NCBI GenBank assembly: GCA_902803155.1
Contig: CADCOU010000192.1
Span: 1 to 21,286, forward strand
DNA length: 21,286 nt
Reading direction: 5' to 3'
DNA from: an uncultured Lachnospiraceae bacterium
GTDB lineage: Bacteria > Bacillota > Clostridia > Lachnospirales > Lachnospiraceae
Part shown: piece after piece, positions 1 to 6,934 of the stretch
How the letters are laid out: each line of letters starts with the position of its first letter
Position numbering within the stretch: position 1 is the stretch's first letter
Notes under the pieces: generated by a model
Told to the model about the DNA's origin: nothing
The model's input: the letters and a program-made list of their open reading frames with translations, nothing else
The model's database searches: none
Translations under genes and position numbers: made by a program

Positions 1-1638
1 GCCGTCATTGTAGAATGTGCCGCCCTGTACGACGATGTGGCGTCCGAGTTCGGAAGCGTCTGAGACTTTGATTACTTTGTAAAGCGCATTCTTGATGACA
101 GAATAGGAGAGTCCTGCGGAGATATCCTCCACGGACGCGCCTTCCTTCTGCGCCTGTTTGACTTTGGAATTCATGAATACCGTGCACCTGGTACCGAGAT
201 CGAACGGATGCTCGGCAAAGAGCGCGGCTTTCGCGAAGTCCTGTACGGAATAGTTCAGTGATTTTGCGAATGTTTCGATAAAGGATCCGCATCCGGAAGA
301 ACAGGCTTCATTGAGGAGTACGGAATCGACCGCATGGTTCTTGATCTTGATGCATTTCATATCCTGACCGCCTATGTCGAGGATACAGTCCACATCCGGA
401 TCAAAGAAGGAAGCGGCATAGTAGTGCGCGATGGTCTCGACCTCTCCTTCATCCAGCATGAGAGCAGCCTTCATGAGGGCTTCGCCGTATCCGGTGGAAC
501 AGGACCATGCGATATGCGCGTCATCCGGCAGAAGGGAATAGATCTCCTGAACCGATGTGATGACAGTCTTCAGGGGATTACCGTTATTATTCGAATAGAA
601 AGAATAAAGCAGTTCGCCGTCCTCTGAGACCAGCGCGGCTTTGGTGGTCGTGGAACCTGCGTCTATGCCGAGGAAGCAGTTTCCTGAATAGGTCTCCAGA
701 TCCGCAGTTTTTACATTGTAGCGTTCCTGCCTTTTTATGAAGTCTTCATAGTCTTCACGGGATGAAAAGAGCGGGTCCATCCGGGGTACTTCGAACTCTA
801 TGCGGATGCCGTGGCGGAGCATATGTACGAACTCCGACATCAGCCTCGCGCCTTCCCCTTCCGCGTTGAGCGCAGAACCGATCGCAGCGAACAGATGGGA
901 ATTCTCCGGAATGATCGCATGCTCCTCATCGAGATTAAGCGTACGGATGAAGGCGGTCCTCAGTTCGCTGAGGAAATGCAGCGGGCCTCCGAGGAATGCG
1001 ACATAGCCGCGGATCGGACGGCCGCATGCCAGCCCGGAGATAGTCTGGTTCACAACCGCCTGGAAGATGGAAGCGGCCAGATCTTCTTTCGTGGCTCCTT
1101 CGTTGATCAGCGGCTGTATGTCAGACTTGGCAAACACGCCGCATCGGGCCGCTATCGTATAAAGCGATTTATAATCCTTCGCGTATTCATTCAGACCGGA
1201 AACGTCTGTCTGCAGGAGAGAAGCCATCTGATCGATAAAGGAACCTGTCCCTCCGGCGCAGGTCCCGTTCATTCTCTGGTCGATGCTGTTCCCGTCGAAA
1301 TAGATGATCTTGGCATCCTCACCGCCCAGTTCGATCGCAACGTTCGTCTGGGGAGAGTGCTGCTGCAGACTGGAAGAGACCGCGACTACTTCCTGCAGGA
1401 ACGGTACTTCCATATTGCCGGCAAGCGTGAGACCGCCGGAACCGGTGATGACCGGACTGACAGAGACATCGCCAAGTCCGGCAGATGCCTCCTCGATCAG
1501 GTCTGCGAGTGTACCCTGAATATCGGCGAAATGTCTTCTGTAATCGGAAAAGACAAGTTTCTTATCTGCATCGAGCACAGCGATCTTCACGGTAGTGGAT
1601 CCGATGTCTATGCCGAGTGCGTAATCAGTCCTGTTCAT
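1..1638 (-). CDS. 2-hydroxyacyl-CoA dehydratase activase, two ATPase domains (3' end missing)
   Basis: Partial gene: the frame is open from the ATG at 1638 through base 1, giving 546 residues. The protein has two tandem BadF/BadG/BcrA/BcrD-type (ASKHA) ATPase domains. The first starts with GIDIGSTTVK near residue 9 and carries C127 (in CAGGTGSF) and C166. The second starts with GIDAGSTTTK near residue 324, has DIGGQD at 421-426, C446 (in NEACSSGCGSF) and C485. In known activases such as HgdC, one Cys per subunit pair-position ligates a [4Fe-4S] cluster at a homodimer interface, and ATP hydrolysis drives one electron into the dehydratase. Here both domains keep a 39-residue Cys-Cys spacing. 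The family includes very long proteins that continue into a dehydratase-like region; whether this one does lies outside the window. An AAGGAG site lies 13 bases upstream of the ATG, which is rather far. It diverges from tgt. Confidence 0.9.
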   Translation of the reverse strand, partial: MNRTDYALGIDIGSTTVKIAVLDADKKLVFSDYRRHFADIQGTLADLIEEASAGLGDVSVSPVITGSGGLTLAGNMEVPFLQEVVAVSSSLQQHSPQTNVAIELGGEDAKIIYFDGNSIDQRMNGTCAGGTGSFIDQMASLLQTDVSGLNEYAKDYKSLYTIAARCGVFAKSDIQPLINEGATKEDLAASIFQAVVNQTISGLACGRPIRGYVAFLGGPLHFLSELRTAFIRTLNLDEEHAIIPENSHLFAAIGSALNAEGEGARLMSEFVHMLRHGIRIEFEVPRMDPLFSSREDYEDFIKRQERYNVKTADLETYSGNCFLGIDAGSTTTKAALVSEDGELLYSFYSNNNGNPLKTVITSVQEIYSLLPDDAHIAWSCSTGYGEALMKAALMLDEGEVETIAHYYAASFFDPDVDCILDIGGQDMKCIKIKNHAVDSVLLNEACSSGCGSFIETFAKSLNYSVQDFAKAALFAEHPFDLGTRCTVFMNSKVKQAQKEGASVEDISAGLSYSVIKNALYKVIKVSDASELGRHIVVQGGTFYNDG

Positions 1639-1681
1639 GATACTATCAGAGCTCCTTTGCATACCGTCATATGCTTACAGC

Positions 1682-1710
1682 ATTATAATACTTTCGCCCC
1701 TTTTGGGCAA
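1682..1710 (-). promoter_or_regulatory. Putative sigma-A promoter for the activase gene
   Basis: Read on the minus strand: TTGCCC (1705-1710), a 17-base spacer, then a perfect TATAAT (1682-1687). It sits about 45 bases upstream of the activase ATG at 1638. The box match is seen directly; promoter activity is inferred. Confidence 0.55.
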
Positions 1711-1766
1711 ATCTGTTATGCCCCGATAAAACGACCTGAGCAGGGCAGTGACGGACATTCCATATC

Positions 1767-1796
1767 TTTACAAAACAGCAGTCATACTGTTAGAAT
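1767..1796 (+). promoter_or_regulatory. Putative extended -10 promoter for tgt
   Basis: TTTACA (1767-1772), an 18-base spacer and TAGAAT (1791-1796), with a TG one base upstream of the -10 box. Transcription would begin near 1803. That is downstream of the in-frame ATG at 1748, so it favours the TTG start of tgt at 1847. Confidence 0.5.
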
Positions 1797-1846
1797 GCGT
1801 AAACAGGATTCAGGTAAAAGATACAGAATATCAGGAGAGTGTTGCT

Positions 1847-2992
1847 TTGAGCAGGAATTATAAACTGATCCGGACAGACGGACGCGCGAAACGAGGACAG
1901 CTCGAAACTGTCCACGGTACCATACATACACCGGTGTTCATGAATGTCGGAACGGTGGCGGCGATCAAGGGGGCTGTTTCCACGGATGATCTCCGTACGA
2001 TCGGAACGCAGGTGGAACTGTGCAATACCTATCATCTTCATGTCCGTACCGGTGATGAAGCGATCAGAAAACTCGGCGGACTCCATAAGTTCATGAACTG
2101 GGACCGGCCGATCCTGACTGATTCGGGAGGTTTCCAGGTGTTTTCCCTTGCCACTCTCAGAAAGATCAAGGAGGAAGGCGTGACTTTCCGGTCTCATATT
2201 GACGGACATAAGATCTTCATGGGACCGGAAGAGAGCATGCAGATCCAGTCGAACCTTGGATCCACGATCGCGATGGCGTTCGATGAATGCCCTTCTTCCA
2301 GGGCGGAGAGAGACTATGTGCAGGCGTCTGTAGACCGGACTTACCGCTGGCTAGTCCGCTGCAGGAATAAGATGGCGCAGCTCAACAGCCTTCCGGATAC
2401 CGTAAACAGAGATCAGATGCTGTTCGGGATCAACCAGGGGGCAGTCTTCGACGATATACGGATCGAGCATGCGAAGCAGATAGCGGAACTTGATCTGGAC
2501 GGATATGCGATCGGAGGACTTGCGGTAGGAGAGACACATGAGGAGATGTACCGGATTCTGGACAGCACGGTTCCGTATCTCCCGCAGGATAAGCCGGTCT
2601 ACCTGATGGGAGTCGGCACGCCGGTAAACATCGTGGAAGGGGTATACCGTGGGGTCGATTTCTTCGACTGCGTCTATCCTTCCAGAAACGGAAGGCATGG
2701 ACACGCCTATACACACAGAGGGAAGATCAATCTGAACAATGCAAGGTTTACCTTTGACGAGACCCCGATCGAAGAAGGATGCGGATGTCCTGCCTGCAGG
2801 AGTTTTACCAAGGCCTATATCCATCATCTTTTCAAGGCAAAGGAGATGCTCGGCATGCGTCTTCTTGTTCTTCACAATCTGTTTTTCTATAATCATCTGA
2901 TGGAAGAGATACGCGATGCGATCGATGGCGGCAGATACGGGCAGTTTCGGAATGACTTCATCGATCTGTATGAGTCGGAGAATGAGAAATAA
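1847..2992 (+). CDS. tgt: Queuine/preQ1 tRNA-guanine transglycosylase
   Basis: Exchanges guanine at the wobble position (34) of GUN-anticodon tRNAs for preQ1 (or queuine), the key step of queuosine tRNA modification, in the cytoplasm. The 381-residue length fits the family (about 370-390). Visible motifs: TDSGGFQVFSL with the active-site Asp at D92, FDEC, GGLAVGE, and VDFFDCVYPSR with the nucleophile-type D274. The zinc site is C312, C314, C317 and H343. Val in GGLAVGE and Cys in DEC match bacterial preQ1-type enzymes rather than eukaryotic queuine-type ones; this is inference only. The TTG start is chosen because AGGAG lies 9 bases upstream (1833-1837), the promoter lies at 1767-1796, and homologues begin near YKLIRTDGRAKRG. 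The in-frame ATG at 1748 would add 33 unrelated residues. yajC follows after 71 bases. Confidence 0.95.
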   Translation: MSRNYKLIRTDGRAKRGQLETVHGTIHTPVFMNVGTVAAIKGAVSTDDLRTIGTQVELCNTYHLHVRTGDEAIRKLGGLHKFMNWDRPILTDSGGFQVFSLATLRKIKEEGVTFRSHIDGHKIFMGPEESMQIQSNLGSTIAMAFDECPSSRAERDYVQASVDRTYRWLVRCRNKMAQLNSLPDTVNRDQMLFGINQGAVFDDIRIEHAKQIAELDLDGYAIGGLAVGETHEEMYRILDSTVPYLPQDKPVYLMGVGTPVNIVEGVYRGVDFFDCVYPSRNGRHGHAYTHRGKINLNNARFTFDETPIEEGCGCPACRSFTKAYIHHLFKAKEMLGMRLLVLHNLFFYNHLMEEIRDAIDGGRYGQFRNDFIDLYESENEK

Positions 2993-2995
2993 ACC

Positions 2996-3024
2996 TTGAA
3001 CCACTGCCTTAAGTTGTGTAAAAT
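2996..3024 (+). promoter_or_regulatory. Putative sigma-A promoter for yajC
   Basis: TTGAAC (2996-3001), a 17-base spacer and TAAAAT (3019-3024), starting 4 bases after the tgt stop codon. Expected transcription start is near 3031, leaving a short leader with GAGGAGGA at 3047-3054. This would let yajC be transcribed separately from tgt. Confidence 0.55.
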
Positions 3025-3063
3025 ATCTCAAGCAGCTTATATTTTTGAGGAGGAAAAACAAGA

Positions 3064-3411
3064 ATGAATCTTACACTTTTAACTGCTTCCGGCGGTGCCG
3101 GTTTCGGCGGCATGGGTCTGATGCTCATATACATTGTGGTTATCTTCGGGGCCATGTATTTCTTTGCGATCCGTCCCCAGAAGAGGGAACAGAAGAGAAT
3201 GCAGAACCTGCTCAGCACGATGGAAGTCGGCGACACAGTTGTTACTTCCAGCGGTTTTTACGGCACTGTGATCGCTGTATCCGAGGAAGACTGCATCGTT
3301 GAGTTCGGAAATAACAGAAACTGCCGCATCCCGATGAGGAAGAGTGCGATCACCGAGATCGAGAAGGCTTCTGACGGTGCAGCGGATGTCCCTGCAGCAG
3401 AAAAGAAGTAA
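3064..3411 (+). CDS. yajC: Preprotein translocase accessory subunit YajC
   Basis: Small single-span membrane protein that associates with SecDF and SecYEG in protein export. The 115 residues show a short Gly-rich N-terminus, one transmembrane helix at about residues 17-36, then the family hallmark FAIRPQKREQK at the membrane edge. A cytoplasmic domain follows with GDTVVTSSGFYGTV and the VEFG segment, and a charged, Ala-rich tail ends the protein. AGGAGG sits 9-10 bases upstream of the ATG. The tgt-yajC pair is common in bacteria and is often followed by secD. Here it is not: a hairpin terminator and a convergent regulator come next, so secDF must lie elsewhere, if present. Confidence 0.95.
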   Translation: MNLTLLTASGGAGFGGMGLMLIYIVVIFGAMYFFAIRPQKREQKRMQNLLSTMEVGDTVVTSSGFYGTVIAVSEEDCIVEFGNNRNCRIPMRKSAITEIEKASDGAADVPAAEKK

Positions 3412-3452
3412 TTCCTGACAGGAAGCGGGACAGAAAGATATCTGAAGACATA

Positions 3453-3486
3453 CAGAAAGGCTGCCGGTTCAACGGCAGCCTTTCTG
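3453..3486. terminator. Two-way intrinsic terminator between yajC and the Lrp-type gene
   Basis: Perfect 14-bp inverted repeat (3453-3466 against 3473-3486) with a 6-base loop, GTTCAA. The GC-rich core GGCTGCCG is flanked by AGAAA on one side and TTTCT on the other. The T-run is short and part of the stem, so termination strength is uncertain. Its place between two convergent genes supports use in both directions. Confidence 0.75.
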
Positions 3487-3531
3487 ATTAAAAAGACTTT
3501 GTGTCTGAAATGCGTATTCTCTTCTGCCTCT

Positions 3532-3990
3532 TCAGGCGGGTTCCTGCTCGAAACCGGAAGAATGGATGTTCTTGACGGTCCGCAGTACATAGTGGGTCCT
3601 GGTCAGGCGAACCCCCGGGTAATCCTTGATCCGGTTGTGGATCTGTTCAAGATGGTCACTGGACCTGCAGCAGATCTTCAGCATGAAATCGAACTCTCCG
3701 GTAAGATAGTAGCAGGCTATGATATTCGGATCGACGTTGATATGTTTGATGAATTCGTCGTTGTAACGCGGGTGTTCCATGCCGATCTCCATCAGTACGG
3801 TGATGTCATTCCCGAGCTTTCCGTCATCGCAGATAACGGTGTAAGACTGGATGAGACCTGACTTTTCCATTTTCTTGATGCGTTCGATCACGGTTGAGAC
3901 CGACAGATGGATGGTCTTACTGATATCAGATGCAGTCTGGCGGGCATTCTGCTTAAGTTCGGTAAGGATCTGATAATCCAGATTATCCAT
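3532..3990 (-). CDS. Lrp/AsnC-family transcriptional regulator
   Basis: DNA-binding feast/famine-type regulator of 152 residues, the usual family size. The N-terminal winged helix-turn-helix covers about residues 5-50 (LDYQILTELKQNAR, then SVSTVIERIKKMEKSGLI). The C-terminal RAM ligand-binding/assembly domain covers about 65-140 and includes YYLTGEFDFML, the usual G-x-(Y/F)-D turn that helps bind an amino acid. The start at 3990 is preferred over an in-frame ATG at 4008 because AAGGAG (3998-4003) lies between the two, 7 bases from the second ATG. It diverges from leuB-ilvD-ilvB across about 140 bases, so control of that operon by this protein, perhaps with a branched-chain amino acid as ligand, is a reasonable inference. 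The ligand cannot be read from the sequence. Confidence 0.9.
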   Translation of the reverse strand: MDNLDYQILTELKQNARQTASDISKTIHLSVSTVIERIKKMEKSGLIQSYTVICDDGKLGNDITVLMEIGMEHPRYNDEFIKHINVDPNIIACYYLTGEFDFMLKICCRSSDHLEQIHNRIKDYPGVRLTRTHYVLRTVKNIHSSGFEQEPA

Positions 3991-4034
3991 AGGTTTGCTC
4001 CTTATCATCGGAAGATTTTTGGAATTACCTGGGT

Positions 4035-4043
4035 ATTATATCA
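4035..4043 (-). promoter_or_regulatory. Extended -10 promoter of the Lrp-type gene
   Basis: On the minus strand the sequence reads TGATATAAT, a perfect extended -10 (TGnTATAAT), 45 bases upstream of the start at 3990. No good -35 is visible at 16-18 bases, as is common for extended -10 promoters. The palindrome AAATATTT (4045-4052) lies next to it and could be part of an Lrp-type operator. Confidence 0.5.
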
Positions 4044-4061
4044 TAAATATTTCGATTGTGG

Positions 4062-4090
4062 TTGAAAAAACAAAAAAGATATTTTAACAT
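4062..4090 (+). promoter_or_regulatory. Putative promoter of leuB-ilvD-ilvB
   Basis: TTGAAA (4062-4067), a 17-base spacer and TAACAT (4085-4090). The start of transcription would be near 4097, giving a leader of about 35 bases. That is too short for a T-box or peptide attenuator, so control would have to act at initiation. It is back to back with the Lrp-type gene's promoter. Confidence 0.5.
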
Positions 4091-4131
4091 GAATGGGAAA
4101 AATGATTACGGAACACAGAAAGGATCAGTCT

Positions 4132-5232
4132 ATGTGCGCAGATAAGAGAACATACCGGGTCGGAGTCATTCCCGGCGACGGGATCGGTCCGGAGATCATC
4201 CGTGAAGCTGTCAGGGTACTTGACAGGGCTGCGGAAAAGTTCGGTTTTAAGCTGGATTATATCTACCTGTACCTTGGCGGCAGCTCTATCGACCGGTTTG
4301 GCGTACCGCTTACGGATGAGACCGTTGAACAGGCAAAACAGTGTGATGCTGTCCTGATGGGATCGATCGGCGGTGATCCGGTCACAAGTCCCTGGTACCG
4401 GCTCGAACCGTCGCTTCGTCCGGAAGCAGGACTTCTGAGTATCCGGAAGGCGCTCGGTCTGTTTGCCAATCTGCGTTTCTCAAAACTTTATGATGACCTG
4501 ATCGATTCCTGTCCTCTGAAAGAATCGATCGCCAGGGAAGGGATCGATTTCGTGATCCTGAGAGAACTTACAGGGGGTTTGTATTTCGGGGAACATAAGA
4601 CAGAGACTGTAGACGGGGAAGAGGTCGCAACGGATGTCCTGTCCTATTCAGACCACGAGATACGCAGGATCGCAGTCAAGGCATTCGACACTGCCTCTCT
4701 CCGAGGCAGAAAACTTACTCTTGTGGATAAAGCGAATGTCCTGGATTCTTCCAGACTCTGGAGAAAAGTAGTGCAGGACGTTGCGAAAGACTATCCGGAA
4801 GTATCAGTCGATTATATGTACGTGGACAATGCTTCCATGCAGCTGGTGCGGAAACCGTCCCGGTTTGACGTGATCCTGACCGAGAACATGTTCGGCGATA
4901 TCCTCTCGGACGAGGCTTCCATGGTGACCGGTTCCATTGGACTGCAGCCCAGCGCCTCCCTGGCAGAAGGGTCTTTCGGACTGTATGAACCAAGCCATGG
5001 AAGCGCACCCGATATCGCCGGAAAAGACCTTGCCAATCCGCTTGCGACGATTCTGTCGGCTGCTATGATGCTCCGGTATTCGCTCGGCGAAGAGGAAGCC
5101 GCCTGCGCGATCGAACAGGCTGTGGAAACCGTATTAAAACGTTACAGGACTCAGGATCTTGCGACGGATGATACAGAGATCGGGAAGGTCGGATGCACCC
5201 GGATGGGCGAACTGGTGGCAGAAACACTGTAA
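4132..5232 (+). CDS. leuB: 3-isopropylmalate dehydrogenase
   Basis: NAD-dependent oxidation and decarboxylation of (2R,3S)-3-isopropylmalate to 2-oxoisocaproate, the third leucine-specific step; cytoplasmic. The 366 residues match LeuB length. Visible motifs: GDGIGPEI near the N-terminus, ALGLFANLR, RELTGGLYFG with the catalytic-type Y151, VDKANVL with K200, D232 in YVDNASMQ, the metal ligands D256 and D260 in MFGDILSDE, and EPSHGSAPDIAGKD, the NAD-binding loop typical of LeuB. The start at 4132 has AAAGGA 7 bases upstream. The in-frame ATG at 4093 would sit at or before the predicted transcription start and has no ribosome site. First gene of a leuB-ilvD-ilvB run; leuA and leuCD are not in the window. 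A paralogous role (e.g. 3-methylmalate dehydrogenase) is possible but less likely. Confidence 0.93.
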   Translation: MCADKRTYRVGVIPGDGIGPEIIREAVRVLDRAAEKFGFKLDYIYLYLGGSSIDRFGVPLTDETVEQAKQCDAVLMGSIGGDPVTSPWYRLEPSLRPEAGLLSIRKALGLFANLRFSKLYDDLIDSCPLKESIAREGIDFVILRELTGGLYFGEHKTETVDGEEVATDVLSYSDHEIRRIAVKAFDTASLRGRKLTLVDKANVLDSSRLWRKVVQDVAKDYPEVSVDYMYVDNASMQLVRKPSRFDVILTENMFGDILSDEASMVTGSIGLQPSASLAEGSFGLYEPSHGSAPDIAGKDLANPLATILSAAMMLRYSLGEEEAACAIEQAVETVLKRYRTQDLATDDTEIGKVGCTRMGELVAETL

Positions 5233-5255
5233 ACAGAGAACAGGAGGTTTTCATT

Positions 5256-6929
5256 ATGAAAAGTGATGCTGTTAAAACCGGTGTTCAGCAGGCTCCGCAC
5301 AGGTCCCTGTTCAATGCGCTCGGATTTACGCAGGAAGAGATGAATAAGCCGCTGATCGGGATCGTGAGCTCCTACAATGAGATCGTACCCGGTCATATGA
5401 ATATCGATAAGATCGTTGAGGCAGTCAGAACAGGAGTCGCCATGGCAGGCGGCGTCCCCAGGGTATTCCCGGCTATCGCGGTATGCGACGGAATTGCCAT
5501 GGGACATGAAGGGATGAAATATTCCCTGGTGACCAGAGACCTGATTGCCGATTCCACGGAATGCATGGCAAAGGCGCATCAGTTTGACGCGCTCGTCATG
5601 GTTCCGAACTGTGACAAGAATGTACCCGGACTGCTGATGGCTGCAGCCAGGATCAATGTTCCGACCATCTTTGTGTCCGGAGGACCCATGATGGCGGGAC
5701 ATGTTTACGGAAGAAAGCGTTCCCTGAGTTCGATCTTCGAAGCTGTCGGCGAATTCTCCGCAGGGAGGATCACGGAGCAGCAGCTTCTCGAATATGAACG
5801 CAAGGTATGTCCTACGTGCGGCAGCTGCAGCGGCATGTATACCGCAAACAGCATGAACTGTCTGACGGAAGCGCTCGGTATGGGACTGTCCGGAAACGGC
5901 ACCATCCCTGCCGTCTATTCCGACAGGATCCGGCTTGCCAAACATGCAGGCATGAAGATCATGGAACTGCTTGAGAAAGATATCCGTCCGCGCGATATCA
6001 TGACAGAGAAGGCTTTCATGAACGCTCTTACCGTGGATATGGCGCTCGGATGTTCCACGAACTCCATGCTGCACCTTCCGGCGATCGCTCACGAGGCGGG
6101 CGTCGAGATCAATGTGGATATCGCCAACGAAGTCTCGGAACGTACGCCCAACCTCTGCCATCTTGCACCGGCAGGTCCGACTTACATGGAAGACCTCAAT
6201 GAGGCCGGCGGAGTCTATGCTGTCATGAAGGAACTGACGAAAAAGGATCTCCTGAATCTGGACTGCATGACCTGCACCGGAAAAACCGTTGGAGAAAACA
6301 TCGAAAAATCGGTCAATCTTGATCCGGAAGTGATCCGTCCGCTGGAAAATCCGTATTCCCCGACCGGAGGACTTGCGGCTCTGAAGGGCAATCTCGCCCC
6401 GGATTCCGGCATCGTCAAGCGCTCTGCGGTCGTACCCGAGATGATGGTACATGAAGGACCGGCCAGAGTATTTGACTGTGAAGAAGACGCGATCGAAGCG
6501 ATTCTGGGCGGAAAGATCAATCCCGGAGATGTCGTCGTGATCCGCTACGAAGGTCCGAAGGGCGGCCCGGGAATGAGAGAGATGCTCAATCCGACCAGTG
6601 CCATCGCCGGAATGGGGCTCGGGAGCACGGTCGCGCTTATCACGGACGGCCGTTTCTCAGGTGCATCCAGAGGAGCCTCGATCGGACATGTTTCGCCGGA
6701 AGCTGCTGTGGGAGGACCGATCGCACTGGTGGAAGAAGGAGATATCATATCCATAGATATCCCGAATTACAAACTGGAACTCAAAGTGTCCGATGAGATT
6801 CTGGCAGAAAGACGGGCGGCATGGAAGCCGAGAGAGCCAAAGATCAAAGAAGGATATCTGACACGGTATGCGGCACTTGTCACAAGCGGAAACCGCGGAG
6901 CGATCCTGAAGGTTCCGGGAGAGGATTGA
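5256..6929 (+). CDS. ilvD: Dihydroxy-acid dehydratase
   Basis: Iron-sulfur enzyme that dehydrates 2,3-dihydroxy-isovalerate and 2,3-dihydroxy-3-methylvalerate to the 2-oxo acids leading to valine, leucine and isoleucine. The 557 residues match the family. Motifs: PNCDKNVPG with C119, CPTCGSCSGMYTANSMNCL starting at C185, and DGRFSGASRG with S468 at the catalytic serine position. The segment VPGHMN near the N-terminus replaces the P-C-N type motif of [2Fe-2S] members, as in E. coli IlvD. An oxygen-sensitive cluster in an anaerobe is therefore likely (inference). AGGAGG lies 9 bases before the ATG at 5256; an upstream in-frame start at 5193 would overlap leuB and is rejected. It is 23 bases downstream of leuB and 5 bases upstream of ilvB, so co-transcription is very likely. 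Confidence 0.96.
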   Translation: MKSDAVKTGVQQAPHRSLFNALGFTQEEMNKPLIGIVSSYNEIVPGHMNIDKIVEAVRTGVAMAGGVPRVFPAIAVCDGIAMGHEGMKYSLVTRDLIADSTECMAKAHQFDALVMVPNCDKNVPGLLMAAARINVPTIFVSGGPMMAGHVYGRKRSLSSIFEAVGEFSAGRITEQQLLEYERKVCPTCGSCSGMYTANSMNCLTEALGMGLSGNGTIPAVYSDRIRLAKHAGMKIMELLEKDIRPRDIMTEKAFMNALTVDMALGCSTNSMLHLPAIAHEAGVEINVDIANEVSERTPNLCHLAPAGPTYMEDLNEAGGVYAVMKELTKKDLLNLDCMTCTGKTVGENIEKSVNLDPEVIRPLENPYSPTGGLAALKGNLAPDSGIVKRSAVVPEMMVHEGPARVFDCEEDAIEAILGGKINPGDVVVIRYEGPKGGPGMREMLNPTSAIAGMGLGSTVALITDGRFSGASRGASIGHVSPEAAVGGPIALVEEGDIISIDIPNYKLELKVSDEILAERRAAWKPREPKIKEGYLTRYAALVTSGNRGAILKVPGED

Positions 6930-6934
6930 TCGAT

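Noticed and set aside
811..1863. A 350-codon open frame on the plus strand
   Set aside because: It lies opposite the activase gene, whose minus-strand frame shows clear family motifs throughout; no ribosome site or recognisable protein on the plus strand.
4093..4131. Upstream in-frame ATG for leuB
   Set aside because: No ribosome site, and it falls at or before the predicted transcription start; ATG at 4132 has AAAGGA at the right distance.
3991..4131. T-box or leader-peptide attenuator upstream of the branched-chain operon
   Set aside because: The gap is about 140 bases and the predicted leader about 35; no specifier loop, terminator or run of Leu/Ile/Val codons.
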